A model generated the notes under the pieces. That model was not told the origin of the DNA. It searched no databases and saw nothing but the letters and a program-made list of their open reading frames with translations. A program made the position numbers and the translations under genes. Below are positions 44,046-54,705 of a DNA stretch of 64,000 bases, one piece after another (position 1 is the first letter of the stretch; each line of letters opens with the position of its first letter). The DNA comes from Betaproteobacteria bacterium (GTDB lineage Bacteria > Pseudomonadota > Gammaproteobacteria > Burkholderiales > Casimicrobiaceae): contig BOKS01000015.1 in NCBI GenBank assembly GCA_016861105.1, positions 62,001 through 126,000 on the forward strand. The letters are read 5' to 3'.

Positions 44046-44149
44046 GCGGGATGGGGGATGAGGGGTTGGGGATCAGGGGTTGTCGTCCCGCCTCCGCGAG
44101 GTCGCCGGCCCAGGCACCCTCATCCCCCATCCCTCATCCCCCATCCCGC
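44046..44149. terminator. Long inverted repeat between convergent genes, probably a two-way terminator
   Basis: GCGGGATGGGGGATGAGGG (44046-44064) is exactly complementary to the sequence at 44131-44149, giving a 19-bp stem with a 66-base loop. A second partial copy of the right arm lies just before it (from about 44117). The arms lie after the binding-protein stop and across the maoC-like stop. An RNA hairpin would form from either transcript. The GGGATGGGG style resembles interspersed repeats of Burkholderiales and Xanthomonas. Confidence 0.55.
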
Positions 44150-44586
44150 AGTACCGGCACGTCGAACAGCGACGTCGCCTCGAGGTCGAGCACCTCGAGC
44201 CCGTCCTGGTTGAGCAGGCGCCAGCGCCAGCGCAGGATGCCGAGCGACGCGTTGCTGCGCGAGCGGCGCGTCTCGAGCACGTCGGCGCGAAGCCGCAGGC
44301 GGTCGCCTGGCCGCACGGGATTCGACCACTTGAGGTAGGCGAGTCCCGGGGAGGCGAACGACTCCGAGTCGTGCAGGAAGGCGTCGACCGCGAGGCGCAT
44401 CGCCAGCGCGCAGGTCTGCCATCCGCTCGCGATGACGCCGCCGAAGCGCCCGGCGGCGGCGCGCGGAAGGTCCGCGTGGAACCACTGGGGGTCGTAGTCG
44501 CGCGCGAACGCGAGGATCTGCGCCTCGCTGACCGCGACCGGTCCCGCCTCCAGCACCTGCCCGGCGGCGAAGTCGGCGAACTTCAT
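44134..44586 (-). CDS. MaoC-like (R)-specific enoyl-CoA hydratase family protein
   Basis: The 150-residue hotdog-fold protein has the active-site segment AFARDYDPQWFHADLPRA, with the Asp-x4-His pair of (R)-hydratases, followed by FGGVIASGWQT. It would hydrate an enoyl-CoA. It lies 7 bp after boxA in the box operon. A role in handling a CoA intermediate or by-product of benzoyl-CoA breakdown is inferred from position only. The stop codon lies inside the right arm of the convergent hairpin. Confidence 0.85.
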   Translation of the reverse strand: MKFADFAAGQVLEAGPVAVSEAQILAFARDYDPQWFHADLPRAAAGRFGGVIASGWQTCALAMRLAVDAFLHDSESFASPGLAYLKWSNPVRPGDRLRLRADVLETRRSRSNASLGILRWRWRLLNQDGLEVLDLEATSLFDVPVLRDGG

Positions 44587-44593
44587 CGCGCCG

Positions 44594-45877
44594 TCAGTAC
44601 GTCTCCAGGTGCAGCCGGCCCTCGGCGCGCATCGCCGCCGCGAGCGGCTCCCACGCGAGGCCGCCGGAGGTCGCCGCGTCGCGCAGCGCCAGGAGCACGC
44701 CCTCCTCCATCGCCCGCAGCCCGCAGACGTAGACGAACGTGTCCGGCTGGCGCAGCAGCTCCGCGAGGTCCGTCGCGCGCTCGCGCATCAGGTCCTGCAC
44801 GTAGCGCTTCGGCTGCCCGGCCGTCCGCGAGAACGCGAGGTTGATGTCGATGAAGTCCTTCGGCAGGCTCATGAGCGGGCCGAAGTACGGCAGCTCCTCG
44901 CGCGTGCGGGCGCCGAAGAACAGCATCAGCTTGCCGCCCTCGAACTTGCCGCCCTGCCGCAGGCGCCGCCGCCACTCGGTCATCGCGCGCATCGGCGCGC
45001 TCCCGGTGCCCGTGCAGATCATCACGATGTTCGAGCGCGGGTGGTTGGGCATCAGGAACGACGAGCCGAACGGGCCGATCACCTGCACGCGGTCGCCGAC
45101 CTTGAGGTCGCACACGTAGTTCGAGCACACGCCGCGGACCGCCTGCCCCGTGTGGTCGGCGGTGACGCGCTTCACCGTGAGCGAGACGTTGTTGTAGCCG
45201 GGGCGCTCGCCGTTGCGCGGGCTCGCCACCGAATACTGGCGCGCGCGATGCGGCCGTCCCGCGGCGTCGGTGCCCGGCGGGACGATGCCGACCGACTGCC
45301 CCTCGAGCACCGGGAACGGCATCGTCCCGAAGTCGAGCACCACGTGGTGCGTGTCGTTCTCGAAGCCGGCGTCGGTGACGCGGAAGTTGCCCGTGACCGT
45401 GGCGGTCGTCGGGGCCTTCGGGCCGTAGAGGTTCGTGTAGGCGTGCGCCGCCGACCACGGCGGCAGCAGCGACGAGAAGTGCGCCGCGTCGAGGGGCACG
45501 GCTCCGGCGGCCGGCGACGTCGCGGCCGCCGGCTCGGCGGCCGGCGCCACGAGGTCGATGACCGCCTCTGGGACGCCCGCGGCCGCCAGCTGGTCGTGCG
45601 ACAGCTCGGGCGGCAGCACGTCCCACGCGAGCTGCTGCTCCACCGTGTAGGCCTGCGCCGCGGGCACGATGCGCCAGTTGTCGATCGCGCCGGTCGGGCA
45701 CGGCGCGATGCAGGCGCCCTCCTTCGAGCACTTGTCGACGTGCACGACGTAGTTGCGGTCGTCGTGCGTGATCGCGCCCACGGGGCACGTCGCCTCGCAG
45801 GTGTTGCAGCGGATGCAGATCTCGGGATCGATCAGGTGCTGCCGGATCGTCCCCGTCGCGGCCACCGGCGCGTCCAT
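44594..45877 (-). CDS. boxA: Benzoyl-CoA 2,3-epoxidase reductase subunit BoxA
   Basis: BoxA takes electrons from NADPH and passes them to BoxB. The 427-residue protein has two [4Fe-4S] motifs at the N-terminus ([12 protein letters not shown] and [12 protein letters not shown]). A linker follows, then a ferredoxin-NADP reductase-like part with [12 protein letters not shown] (FAD) and [14 protein letters not shown] (NADP). The C-terminal LHLETY is typical. It starts 2 bp after the boxB stop. These features match the aerobic benzoyl-CoA pathway and not a generic flavodoxin reductase. Confidence 0.95.
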   Translation of the reverse strand: MDAPVAATGTIRQHLIDPEICIRCNTCEATCPVGAITHDDRNYVVHVDKCSKEGACIAPCPTGAIDNWRIVPAAQAYTVEQQLAWDVLPPELSHDQLAAAGVPEAVIDLVAPAAEPAAATSPAAGAVPLDAAHFSSLLPPWSAAHAYTNLYGPKAPTTATVTGNFRVTDAGFENDTHHVVLDFGTMPFPVLEGQSVGIVPPGTDAAGRPHRARQYSVASPRNGERPGYNNVSLTVKRVTADHTGQAVRGVCSNYVCDLKVGDRVQVIGPFGSSFLMPNHPRSNIVMICTGTGSAPMRAMTEWRRRLRQGGKFEGGKLMLFFGARTREELPYFGPLMSLPKDFIDINLAFSRTAGQPKRYVQDLMRERATDLAELLRQPDTFVYVCGLRAMEEGVLLALRDAATSGGLAWEPLAAAMRAEGRLHLETY

Positions 45878-45879
45878 CG

Positions 45880-47307
<1,428 letters not shown>

Positions 47308-47400
47308 GGCTGTCCTCGAAGGGGGGATGCCGCGCCGGCGTGCGGCGCGAAGGCCGCTGCGCGCGGCCGCCGCCCGGGCGGCGCTGCGCCGCGCGCCGGC

Positions 47401-49077
47401 CTACACGCGGCTGAAGTCGAAGCGCGCCTTCTCGCCGGTCCCGTAGACCTTGAGCGCGCCCTTGTCGCCGACGGCGTTGGGACGGATGAAGATCCAGTTC
47501 TGCCACGCGGTCAGCCTCCCGAAGATCCGCGTGTGCATCGTCTCGTTCCCGCCGAAGCGCAGGTTCGCCTCCATGCCGGTGAGAGCGTCGGGCGACAGGC
47601 TCGCGCGCTCCTCCAGGGCGATGCGGATCTCGTCGGCCCAGTCGATGTCGTCGGGCGCGGCGGTCACCAGCCCGAGCGCGAGCGCCGCCTCTCCATCCAG
47701 CGGCCTTCCGATCGCCGCGCGTGCCTCCGCCAGCGGCGCCTGCTCGTCGCAGAAGCGGCGCGCCAGCCGCGTGCGGCCGTTCACCATCGGGTAGGCGCCG
47801 AAGTTCGCGTCGGACAGCGTCAGCGCCGGCGCGCGCGCGGGCTCGTCGGGCAAGGCGAGCATGTAGCTGCGGTCCGCCGCGAACGCGAGCTCGGCGAGCG
47901 TCCCGGCGAAGCACGAGCCGGGCTCGACCAGCGCGAACATCGAGCGCGACGACACGTCCAGGCGGGCGAGCGTGCGGCGCAGCATGCCGATCGTCTCGCG
48001 CACGAGCCAGTGGCCGGCGTGGCGCGCGAGCGTCGCGTCGACCGCGAGGACGGCCTGCGCGTCGCCGGCCGTCTTCAGCAACCACGTGCCGACGTCGAGC
48101 TCGTTGCTGCGCAGCGAAAGGATCGCGTCGTCGAGCTCGCGCGCCATGGCGAGCGGCCACCACGCGGCGCCCGCCGCCTCGATCCCGGCGACGTCGCCAG
48201 GCTGCGGGGACGCCGGCGCGCGCACGACGAGCGTCGCGGTCCGCCGCGCGCGATCGATGTCGACGGCGACGTGGCGATAGGCGAGGCTGTCGGGCCCGAG
48301 CGCGCGCTCGAGCGGCGGCAGCGGAACCCCCGTCGCCTGCGCCGGACGGTCGCTGGCCGCGGCCAGCGCGAGGGCGCGCTCGCGCACGACCCGGTCGAAG
48401 TCGCCGGGCCTGGCGATCGCGTCGACCAGCCGCCACTCCAGCGCGCGGCGGCCGCGCACGCCCTCGGTCGTCGTGCAGAAGATGTCGGCGTGGTCGTGGC
48501 GCACCTTGCGCTTGTCGGTCACGCGCGTGAGGCCGCCGGTGCCGGGCAGGACGCCGAGCAGCGGCACCTCGGGCAGCGACACCGACGAGCTGCGGTCGTC
48601 GACGAGCACGATCTCGTCGCACGCCAGCGCGAGCTCGTAGCCTCCGCCGGCGCACGAGCCGTTGATCGCGGCGACGAACTTGATCCCCGAGTGCGCGCTC
48701 GCGTCCTCCATGCCGTTGCGCGTCTCGTTCGTGAACTTGCAGAAGTTGACCTTCCACGCGTGCGCCGACGCGCCGAGCATGAAGATGTTCGCGCCCGAGC
48801 AGAACACGCGGTCCTTGCCGCTGGTCACCACGACCGCGCGCACCTGCGGGTGCTCGAAGCGGATGCGGTTCAGCGCGTCGGCGAGCTCGATGTCCACGCC
48901 GAGGTCGTAGCTGTTGAGCTTCAGCTTGTAGCCGGGGCGCAGGCCGCCGTCCTCGGCGACGTCCATGGCCAGCGTGGCGACCGGCCCGTCGACGGCCAGC
49001 TTCCAGTGGCGGTAGCGCGAAGGATCGGTCTGGAAGTCGACGCGCGGCGCGCCGGAGGCGAGGTCGTCAGGGGCCAT
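47401..49077 (-). CDS. boxC: 2,3-epoxybenzoyl-CoA dihydrolase (ring-opening) BoxC
   Basis: BoxC opens the epoxide ring hydrolytically, releasing formate and 3,4-dehydroadipyl-CoA semialdehyde. The 558-residue protein contains two crotonase-fold regions, with the first oxyanion motif at [18 protein letters not shown] and [19 protein letters not shown] after it. [14 protein letters not shown] at the N-terminus is characteristic. It is the first gene of boxC-boxB-boxA-maoC, with a strong promoter just upstream. The boxD dehydrogenase needed next is not in this window. Confidence 0.95.
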   Translation of the reverse strand: MAPDDLASGAPRVDFQTDPSRYRHWKLAVDGPVATLAMDVAEDGGLRPGYKLKLNSYDLGVDIELADALNRIRFEHPQVRAVVVTSGKDRVFCSGANIFMLGASAHAWKVNFCKFTNETRNGMEDASAHSGIKFVAAINGSCAGGGYELALACDEIVLVDDRSSSVSLPEVPLLGVLPGTGGLTRVTDKRKVRHDHADIFCTTTEGVRGRRALEWRLVDAIARPGDFDRVVRERALALAAASDRPAQATGVPLPPLERALGPDSLAYRHVAVDIDRARRTATLVVRAPASPQPGDVAGIEAAGAAWWPLAMARELDDAILSLRSNELDVGTWLLKTAGDAQAVLAVDATLARHAGHWLVRETIGMLRRTLARLDVSSRSMFALVEPGSCFAGTLAELAFAADRSYMLALPDEPARAPALTLSDANFGAYPMVNGRTRLARRFCDEQAPLAEARAAIGRPLDGEAALALGLVTAAPDDIDWADEIRIALEERASLSPDALTGMEANLRFGGNETMHTRIFGRLTAWQNWIFIRPNAVGDKGALKVYGTGEKARFDFSRV

Positions 49078-49118
49078 GGATGGAGAACAATAGTGCAGTT
49101 CAGGAAACCTTGATATGC

Positions 49119-49147
49119 ATCATAGTTCATCACCGGAAATCGGTCAA
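49119..49147 (-). promoter_or_regulatory. Promoter of the boxCBA operon with TGCA sites
   Basis: On the minus strand TTGACC (49147-49142), 17 bp, TATGAT (49124-49119): close to consensus. A TGCA lies at 49116-49119 overlapping the -10, and another at 49094-49097 just downstream of the expected start. As I recall, BoxR-type regulators recognise TGCA-containing repeats, so these are candidate operator parts. boxC starts at 49077. Confidence 0.75.
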
Positions 49148-49200
49148 GACTTGCGGCGAACGGCCCGTCCGGGCGCCGGGCGGCGCTCCTTGGTGGCGCG

Positions 49201-50109
49201 TCACGCCGTGACTTCGCGCGCGAGCCGGATGCGCTCGCGCAGCAGCGCGTACGTGGGCTCGAGCGGCTGGGCGCTCGTGTCGACGGTGGCGTCCGCGCGC
49301 GAGTAGAACGGCGCGCGTCCCGCGAGGATGCGGCGCAGGTCGTCCATGGCCTCGCGGCTCGCGGCCATCGGACGCAGGTCGCCTTGCGCCGCCACGCGGC
49401 CCATGTGGTCCTCGGGCGTGGCCTGCAGCCACACCGTATAGCAGCGCGCGAGCAGCAGGTCGTAGGCGGCGACGTCCGCCACCAGCCCGCCGGGCGTGGC
49501 GATGACGACCTCGGCGTGGCGCGCGATCGTCTCGTCCAGCGCCCTGCGCTCGTAGCGGCGGTAGGCGTTCGCGCCGTAGAGCGCGTGGACCTCCGAGGTG
49601 CTGCAGCCGGCGAGGCGCTCGATCTCGCGCGACAGCTCGACGAACGGCACGCCGAGGTCGGCGGCCAGGCGCCGCCCGAGCGTGGACTTGCCGGCGCCGC
49701 GCAGGCCCACGAGGGCGATGCGGCCGCGGCGCAGCGGATCCTCGCCGTCGCCGCCGAACAGGTCGGCGAGCGCGAGGCGCGCACGGCGCAGGTCGTCCTC
49801 GCTGCGTCCGGACAGCAGCTCGCGCAGGCTGAGCCACTCCGGCGATCCGGTCGTGACGTCGCCGATCAGTTCGGCGAGCGGGCAGTGCAGCGCGCTGGCC
49901 ACCTGCTGCAACACGAGGATCGAGGCATTGCCGGTGCCGTACTCGAGGTTCGCGAGGTGCCGCTCGGAGACGCCCGCGGCGGCCGCCACGGCCTTGCGCG
50001 TCAGCCCGCGCCGGGCACGGCCGTCGCGCACGCGCTCGCCCAGCGCGGCCAGGAAGGGATGGCGCTCGTCGCCGGGCGCGCCGGCCGGACCGGGTGCGGA
50101 GGTGTCCAA
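49201..50109 (-). CDS. boxR: BoxR transcription regulator (HTH plus shikimate-kinase-like domain)
   Basis: BoxR/BzdR proteins repress benzoate genes and are released by benzoyl-CoA. Residues about 20-85 form an XRE-type helix-turn-helix (LTRKAVAAAAGVSERHLANLEYGTGNAS). The C-terminal half is shikimate-kinase-like with the P-loop LVGLRGAGKSTLGRRLA and GGLVADVAAYDLL, and is thought to bind the CoA thioester. No ATG or GTG fits well; TTG at 50109 has GGGGA 6 bases upstream and gives 302 residues, matching the family. It lies behind boxC on the same strand and is divergent from the DUF4863-ligase operon. Confidence 0.93.
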   Translation of the reverse strand: MDTSAPGPAGAPGDERHPFLAALGERVRDGRARRGLTRKAVAAAAGVSERHLANLEYGTGNASILVLQQVASALHCPLAELIGDVTTGSPEWLSLRELLSGRSEDDLRRARLALADLFGGDGEDPLRRGRIALVGLRGAGKSTLGRRLAADLGVPFVELSREIERLAGCSTSEVHALYGANAYRRYERRALDETIARHAEVVIATPGGLVADVAAYDLLLARCYTVWLQATPEDHMGRVAAQGDLRPMAASREAMDDLRRILAGRAPFYSRADATVDTSAQPLEPTYALLRERIRLAREVTA

Positions 50110-50145
50110 GGCGTTCCCCGAGAAGGCGGAGGGTGTGCGGCGAGA

Positions 50146-50187
50146 TGCAGTATAGTGCTTGACACGACGCCGCCTCGCCCTTATCGT
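50146..50187 (+). promoter_or_regulatory. Promoter of the benzoate-activation/transport operon with candidate BoxR site
   Basis: TTGACA (50159-50164, perfect), 17 bp, TATCGT (50182-50187). Just upstream, TGCA (50146-50149), six bases, TGCT (50156-50159) makes an imperfect TGCA-N6-TGCA direct repeat touching the -35. This spacing matches what I remember of the BoxR operator. The sites also lie close to the boxR start, so one bound regulator could control both directions. Confidence 0.6.
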
Positions 50188-50260
50188 CGCTTGGGAAGCA
50201 CAATAATTCATAACGCCCCGGGCGCGCAAGCGCGCCACGGTCCACGAGGAGGACAGCCGG

Positions 50261-50728
50261 ATGTCGCAGGACGCGTTTCGCGCGCTCGTCAGTACGGTCA
50301 CCGCGGGCATCGCGGGTCGCCCGCTGGACGCCGCCCTCGCCGACGAACTGAACGCGTGCCACGGGCCCGGGAGCGCGAGCTACGATGCCCTGCGCGAGGC
50401 CTGCGTCGAGGGCGTCCGCGCCGGCTGGATGTGCGCGCGCGAAGCCGGCGGCATCCGCTACGGCCGCGTCGAGAAGCCGAGCGTGGCGCTGCACGGGTTC
50501 TCGGTCGACGTCGTCGACATGCGCGACGTCGTCGGACCGCACCACTCGCATCCCGCCGGCGAGGTCGACCTCGTGATGCCGCTCGAGGGCGATGCGCGCT
50601 TCGACGGGCGCGGGGCCGGCTGGCTCGTCTACCCGCCCGGCAGCGCGCACCACCCGACGGTCGCCGGCGGACGCGCGCTGGTGCTCTACCTGCTCCCCGA
50701 CGGCCGCATCGAGTTCACGCGGCCCTGA
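50261..50728 (+). CDS. DUF4863-family cupin-like protein
   Basis: The 155-residue protein has cupin-like metal-binding residues in VVGPHHSHPAGEVDLVMPL and a C-terminal YPPGSAHHPTVAGG. It resembles the DUF4863 family, which includes 4-hydroxylaminobenzoate lyase of nitrobenzoate degradation. GAGGAGG precedes the ATG. It is first in the operon with benzoate-CoA ligase. Its role here is not established: it may act on a substituted benzoate or be an accessory of the box pathway. Confidence 0.75.
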   Translation: MSQDAFRALVSTVTAGIAGRPLDAALADELNACHGPGSASYDALREACVEGVRAGWMCAREAGGIRYGRVEKPSVALHGFSVDVVDMRDVVGPHHSHPAGEVDLVMPLEGDARFDGRGAGWLVYPPGSAHHPTVAGGRALVLYLLPDGRIEFTRP

Positions 50729-50748
50729 CCGACGCGACGAGGCCCCCG

Positions 50749-52323
50749 ATGGCGAACCGTCCCGCTCCTCCCGGCGAATCGTTCAATTTCGCGCAGCACC
50801 TGATCGACCTGAACCGCGGACGCGAGGCGCGCACCGCGTACGTCGACGACGCCGGCACGCTCGCCTACGGCGCGCTGGCCGACGGCATCCGCCGCGTCGC
50901 CGGCGCGCTCGCCGCGCTGGACGTGCGTCGCGAGGAGCGCGTGTTCCTCGTGATGCACGACTGCACCGACTGGCCGGTCGCCTTCCTCGGCGCGATGCAC
51001 GCCGGCGTCGTGCCGGTCGCCGTCAACACGCTGCTGACGAGCGACGACTACGCCTACATGCTGAAGCACAGCCGCGCGCAGGCGCTGATCGTCTCCGACG
51101 CGCTGCGCGGCACGCTGGAGGCCGCGCTCGCGCGCGGCGGCCACGAGGTCCGGCACGTGATCGTCTCGCGTCCGCAGTCGCCCCCGCCCGCGGGCTGGAT
51201 CGCGTTCGATCGCTGGATCGCCGCCGCGACGCCGGCGAGCGCGCCGGCGTCGACCGGGCCGGACGACATCGGCTTCTGGCTGTACTCCTCGGGCTCGACC
51301 GGGCGGCCGAAGGGCACGGTGCACACGCACGGCAACCCGTACTGGACGGCGGCGACCAACGTGCCGCTGCTCGGCCTCACCGGGGACGACGTGCTGTTCT
51401 CCGCGGCCAAGCTGTTCTTCGCCTACGGGCTCGGCAACGCGCTGACCTTTCCGCTGTCGGTGGGCGCGACGACCGTGCTGATGGCCGAGCGCCCCACGCC
51501 CGACGCGGTGTTCCGCCGCTGGATCGAGCGCCAGCCCACGGTCTTCTTCGGCGCGCCGACCGGCTATGCGGGGATGCTCGCGGCGCCGAATGCGCCGGAC
51601 CGCTCGCAGGTCAGGCTGCGCCTGTGCTCGTCCGCGGGCGAGGCGCTCCCGCGCGAGATCGGCGAGCGCTTCACCGAGCGCTACGGCTGCGCGATCGTCG
51701 ACGGCATCGGCTCGACCGAGATGCTGCACGTGTTCATCTCCAACCGCCCCGGCGACATCCGCTACGGCACGTCGGGCACGCCGGTCGACGGCTACGAGGT
51801 CGAGCTGCGCGGCGAGGACGGCCGTCCGGTCGGCGTCGGCGAGGTCGGCGACCTCTACGTGAACGGGCCGAGCGCCGCGCTCATGTACTGGGGCAGCCGC
51901 GACAAGTCGCGCGACACCTTCCGCGGCGCGTGGACGCGCACCGGCGACAAGTACGTCCGCGACGCGGAGGGCTACTACACGTACTGCGGGCGCAGCGACG
52001 ACATGCTGAAGGTGTCCGGACAGTACGTCTCGCCGTTCGAGGTGGAGGCGACGCTGGTGCAGCACCCGTCGGTGCTGGAGGCGGCCGTCATCGGGATCGC
52101 CGACGAGCACGGCCTCACGCGCACCAAGGCCTACGTCGTGCTGAAGGGCGGGCAGAGCGGCGACGACGCGACCGAGGCGGCGCTGAAGAGCTTCGTCAAG
52201 GAGCGGCTCGCGCCGCACAAGTACCCGCGCGCGATCGAGTTCCTCCCCGAACTGCCGAAGACCGCGACGGGCAAGATCCAGCGCTTCCGCCTGCGCGAGC
52301 GGGAAGCGGCCCGGCAGACCTGA
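50749..52323 (+). CDS. Benzoate-CoA ligase
   Basis: This 524-residue enzyme activates benzoate with ATP and CoA to benzoyl-CoA, the substrate of BoxAB. Core motifs are YSSGSTGRPKGTVHTH, DGIGSTEMLHVFISNRPGD (characteristic of benzoate-CoA ligases) and SGQYVSPFEVE. The catalytic lysine is in PKTATGKIQRFRLRE. The segment SAAKLFFAYGLGNALTFPL is typical of the BclA/BadA group. It starts 20 bp after the DUF4863 gene. Confidence 0.95.
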   Translation: MANRPAPPGESFNFAQHLIDLNRGREARTAYVDDAGTLAYGALADGIRRVAGALAALDVRREERVFLVMHDCTDWPVAFLGAMHAGVVPVAVNTLLTSDDYAYMLKHSRAQALIVSDALRGTLEAALARGGHEVRHVIVSRPQSPPPAGWIAFDRWIAAATPASAPASTGPDDIGFWLYSSGSTGRPKGTVHTHGNPYWTAATNVPLLGLTGDDVLFSAAKLFFAYGLGNALTFPLSVGATTVLMAERPTPDAVFRRWIERQPTVFFGAPTGYAGMLAAPNAPDRSQVRLRLCSSAGEALPREIGERFTERYGCAIVDGIGSTEMLHVFISNRPGDIRYGTSGTPVDGYEVELRGEDGRPVGVGEVGDLYVNGPSAALMYWGSRDKSRDTFRGAWTRTGDKYVRDAEGYYTYCGRSDDMLKVSGQYVSPFEVEATLVQHPSVLEAAVIGIADEHGLTRTKAYVVLKGGQSGDDATEAALKSFVKERLAPHKYPRAIEFLPELPKTATGKIQRFRLREREAARQT

Positions 52324-52339
52324 GCGCGGGGCGGCGCCG

Positions 52340-53212
52340 GTGGACGACGCCGTCGGGCACGTCGACGTGGACTGGGCGGGCCGGCCCGTCCGCATCGAGC
52401 ACGCCTGGATCGCGCCCGGGCGGCGCGGCCGCCCGCTGTTCGTCTTCCTGCACGAGGGGCTGGGCTCGCTCGCCATGTGGAAGGACTTCCCGCGCACGCT
52501 GTGCGACGCGCTGGACGTGCGCGGGCTCGTGTTCTCGCGGCCGCGCAACGGCCGCTCCACCGCCGTCCCCCGCGACGAGCGCTGGGACGTCGACTACATG
52601 CACCGCGCCGCGCGCGAGGGCCTGCCGGCGTTCTTCGCGGCGGTCGGCCTCGACACGCGGCGCGACCCGCCGTGGCTGTTCGGGCACAGCGACGGGGCGT
52701 CGATCGCCCTCCTCCACGCCGCCGCCTGTCCCGACCGCGTCGCCGGCCTCGTCGTGCTCGCGCCGCACCTGTTCGTCGAGACGGTCAGCCTGGAGAGCAT
52801 CGCGGCCACGCGGCAGGCGTATCTCGAAACGGACCTGAAGGAGCGCCTCGCGCGGTACCATGACGACGTGGACGCGGCCTTCTGGGGCTGGAACGACATC
52901 TGGCTCCACCCGCCCTTTCGCGCGTGGAACATCGAGGAGGAGCTGACGTCGATCCGCGCCCCGGTGCTGGCCGTGCAGGGGCGCGACGACGAGTACGGGA
53001 CGCTGGCGCAGGTCGAGGCGGTCGCGAAGGCCGTGCCCGGCACGCGGGTCGTCGTGCTCGACGACTGCCGACACTCGCCGCACAAGGATCAACCGGCGCG
53101 CCTCGTCGAGGAGGTGGCGCGCTTCTTCGAACTCCCGGGCGCGCGGCGCACCGGCTCCTCGAACCACCGGCACACCGCCACCACCGCAAGCAGCAAGGAG
53201 GAAACCTCATGA
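52340..53212 (+). CDS. Alpha/beta-hydrolase
   Basis: The 290-residue hydrolase has the nucleophile elbow FGHSDGASIAL, an acidic residue in VLAVQGRDDEYGT and the catalytic His in DCRHSPHKD. Starts at GTG 52340. The stop overlaps livK (ATGA). Homologous hydrolases are common in box clusters. A thioesterase that recycles CoA from dead-end acyl-CoAs, or an enol-lactone hydrolase, is possible, but the substrate is not determinable. Confidence 0.85.
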   Translation: MDDAVGHVDVDWAGRPVRIEHAWIAPGRRGRPLFVFLHEGLGSLAMWKDFPRTLCDALDVRGLVFSRPRNGRSTAVPRDERWDVDYMHRAAREGLPAFFAAVGLDTRRDPPWLFGHSDGASIALLHAAACPDRVAGLVVLAPHLFVETVSLESIAATRQAYLETDLKERLARYHDDVDAAFWGWNDIWLHPPFRAWNIEEELTSIRAPVLAVQGRDDEYGTLAQVEAVAKAVPGTRVVVLDDCRHSPHKDQPARLVEEVARFFELPGARRTGSSNHRHTATTASSKEETS

Positions 53213-54402
53213 AGTCCCCCATCCGTCCCCGGCTCCCGCGCCTGCTCGTCGCGGCGGCCGTCGGCCTCGCCGTCGGCCTCGCCGGCACCCCCGCCGCGCA
53301 GGCGCAGCAGAAGCTCAAGGTCGGGCTGATGCTCCCGTACACGGGCACGTTCGCGGCCCTGGGCGTGGCCATCGAGAACGGCTTCCGCCTTGCGGTCGCG
53401 GAGAACGGCGGCAGGCTCGGCGGCCGCGAGGTCGAGTACTTCAAGGTCGACGACGAGTCCGACCCGGCCAAGGCCACCGACAACGCGAACCGACTAATCA
53501 AGCGCGACCAGGTCGACGTGCTGGTCGGCACCGTCCACTCCGGCGTCGCGATGGGCCTCGCGAAGGCCGCCAAGGACAACAACGTGCTGCTCGTGGTGCC
53601 CAACGCGGGCGCCGGGGCAGTGACGGGCCCGATGTGCGGGCCCAACATCTACCGCAGCTCGTTCTCGAACTGGCAGCCCGGCTACGCGATGGGCGAGGTG
53701 ATGGCCAAGCGCGGCCACAAGAACGTCGTCACCATCACGTGGAAGTACGCGGCCGGCGACGAGTCGGTGGGCGGCTTCCGCGAGGCCTTCGAGAAGGGCG
53801 GCGGCAAGATCGTCAAGGAGCTGAACCTGCCGTTCCCCAACGTCGAGTTCCAGGCGCTGCTCACGGAGATCGCGTCGCTCAAGCCGGACGCGGTCTACAC
53901 GTTCTTCGCCGGCGGCGGCGCGGTCAAGTTCGTCAAGGACTACGACGCGGCGGGCCTGCGCAAGACGATCCCGCTGTACGGCGCGGGCTTCCTCACCGAC
54001 GGCACGCTCGAGGCGCAGGGCGCCTCCGCCGAGGGCCTGCTCACGACGCTCCACTACGCCGACGGGCTGGACAACCCGAAGGAGAAGGCGTTCCGCGGCG
54101 CCTACCAGAAGGCCTACCCGAGCGCGCTGCCGCCGGACGTGTACGCGGTCCAGGGCTACGACGCCGGCCAGATGCTGGCGATCGGGCTGGCGGCGACCAA
54201 GGGCGACGCGAGCAAGCACGCCGAGTTCCAGGCGGCGCTTCTGAAGGCCACCATCGACTCCCCGCGCGGCAAGTTCACGCTGTCCAAGTCCGGCAACCCG
54301 GTGCAGGACATGTACCTGCGCGAGGTGAAGGGCAAGGAGAACCGCGTCGTGGGCATCGCGAGCAAGGCGCTCTCCGATCCGTCGCGCGGCTGCAAGATGT
54401 AG
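53209..54402 (+). CDS. Periplasmic binding protein of a benzoate-linked Liv-type ABC importer
   Basis: The 397-residue type I binding protein has a signal peptide ending GTPAAQAQ. The mature start is KLKVGLMLPYTGTFAALGVAIENGF, the Peripla_BP_6 pattern. Ligand-lobe motifs include TVHSGVAMGLAKAAKDNNVL. AAGGAGG precedes the ATG. It is coupled to the hydrolase gene. From its place between benzoate ligase and livHMGF it probably binds benzoate or a related aromatic acid rather than a branched-chain amino acid. Confidence 0.9.
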   Translation: MKSPIRPRLPRLLVAAAVGLAVGLAGTPAAQAQQKLKVGLMLPYTGTFAALGVAIENGFRLAVAENGGRLGGREVEYFKVDDESDPAKATDNANRLIKRDQVDVLVGTVHSGVAMGLAKAAKDNNVLLVVPNAGAGAVTGPMCGPNIYRSSFSNWQPGYAMGEVMAKRGHKNVVTITWKYAAGDESVGGFREAFEKGGGKIVKELNLPFPNVEFQALLTEIASLKPDAVYTFFAGGGAVKFVKDYDAAGLRKTIPLYGAGFLTDGTLEAQGASAEGLLTTLHYADGLDNPKEKAFRGAYQKAYPSALPPDVYAVQGYDAGQMLAIGLAATKGDASKHAEFQAALLKATIDSPRGKFTLSKSGNPVQDMYLREVKGKENRVVGIASKALSDPSRGCKM

Positions 54403-54503
54403 ACGCCCCGCGCTCGCCGCAGTCGGCCGCCCGCTCGTCCGCCCTCCGTTCCGCCATCGTCGCCAGCGTCGAGGACCTCTCGTGAGCCCACGCAAGAGAC
54501 ACC

Positions 54504-54627
54504 GGATCTCCGCCTGCGCGGGGACGACGACGGCGGAGAGCGAGCGACGCGGGGTCTCCGCTTGCGCGGGCACGTCGACGCGGGGGCGCGAAAGTCGCCG
54601 GGTCCCCGCCTGCGCGGGGACCCGGCG
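54504..54627. repeat. Three diverged 48-bp-spaced palindromic repeats between livK and livH
   Basis: Units start at 54504 (GGATCTCCGC), 54552 (GGGTCTCCGC) and 54600 (GGGTCCCCGC): exactly 48 bp apart, as in the array at 12058, although the linkers differ. The third unit forms a perfect 12-bp stem (CCGGGTCCCCGC, loop CTGC, GCGGGGACCCGG). The remainder of the 303-bp gap shows no gene. Confidence 0.85.
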
Positions 54628-54705
54628 TCTTCCACCGCGCCACCTCCGGCGCCCTTGCGTCGACGCCTCGTGACGCGCGGGGCCGGCCGCCCCCGCGCCT
54701 GACGC

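Noticed and set aside
54482..54673. Small plus-strand gene after livK
   Set aside because: It is the translation of the second repeat array, with no domain and no ribosome binding site.
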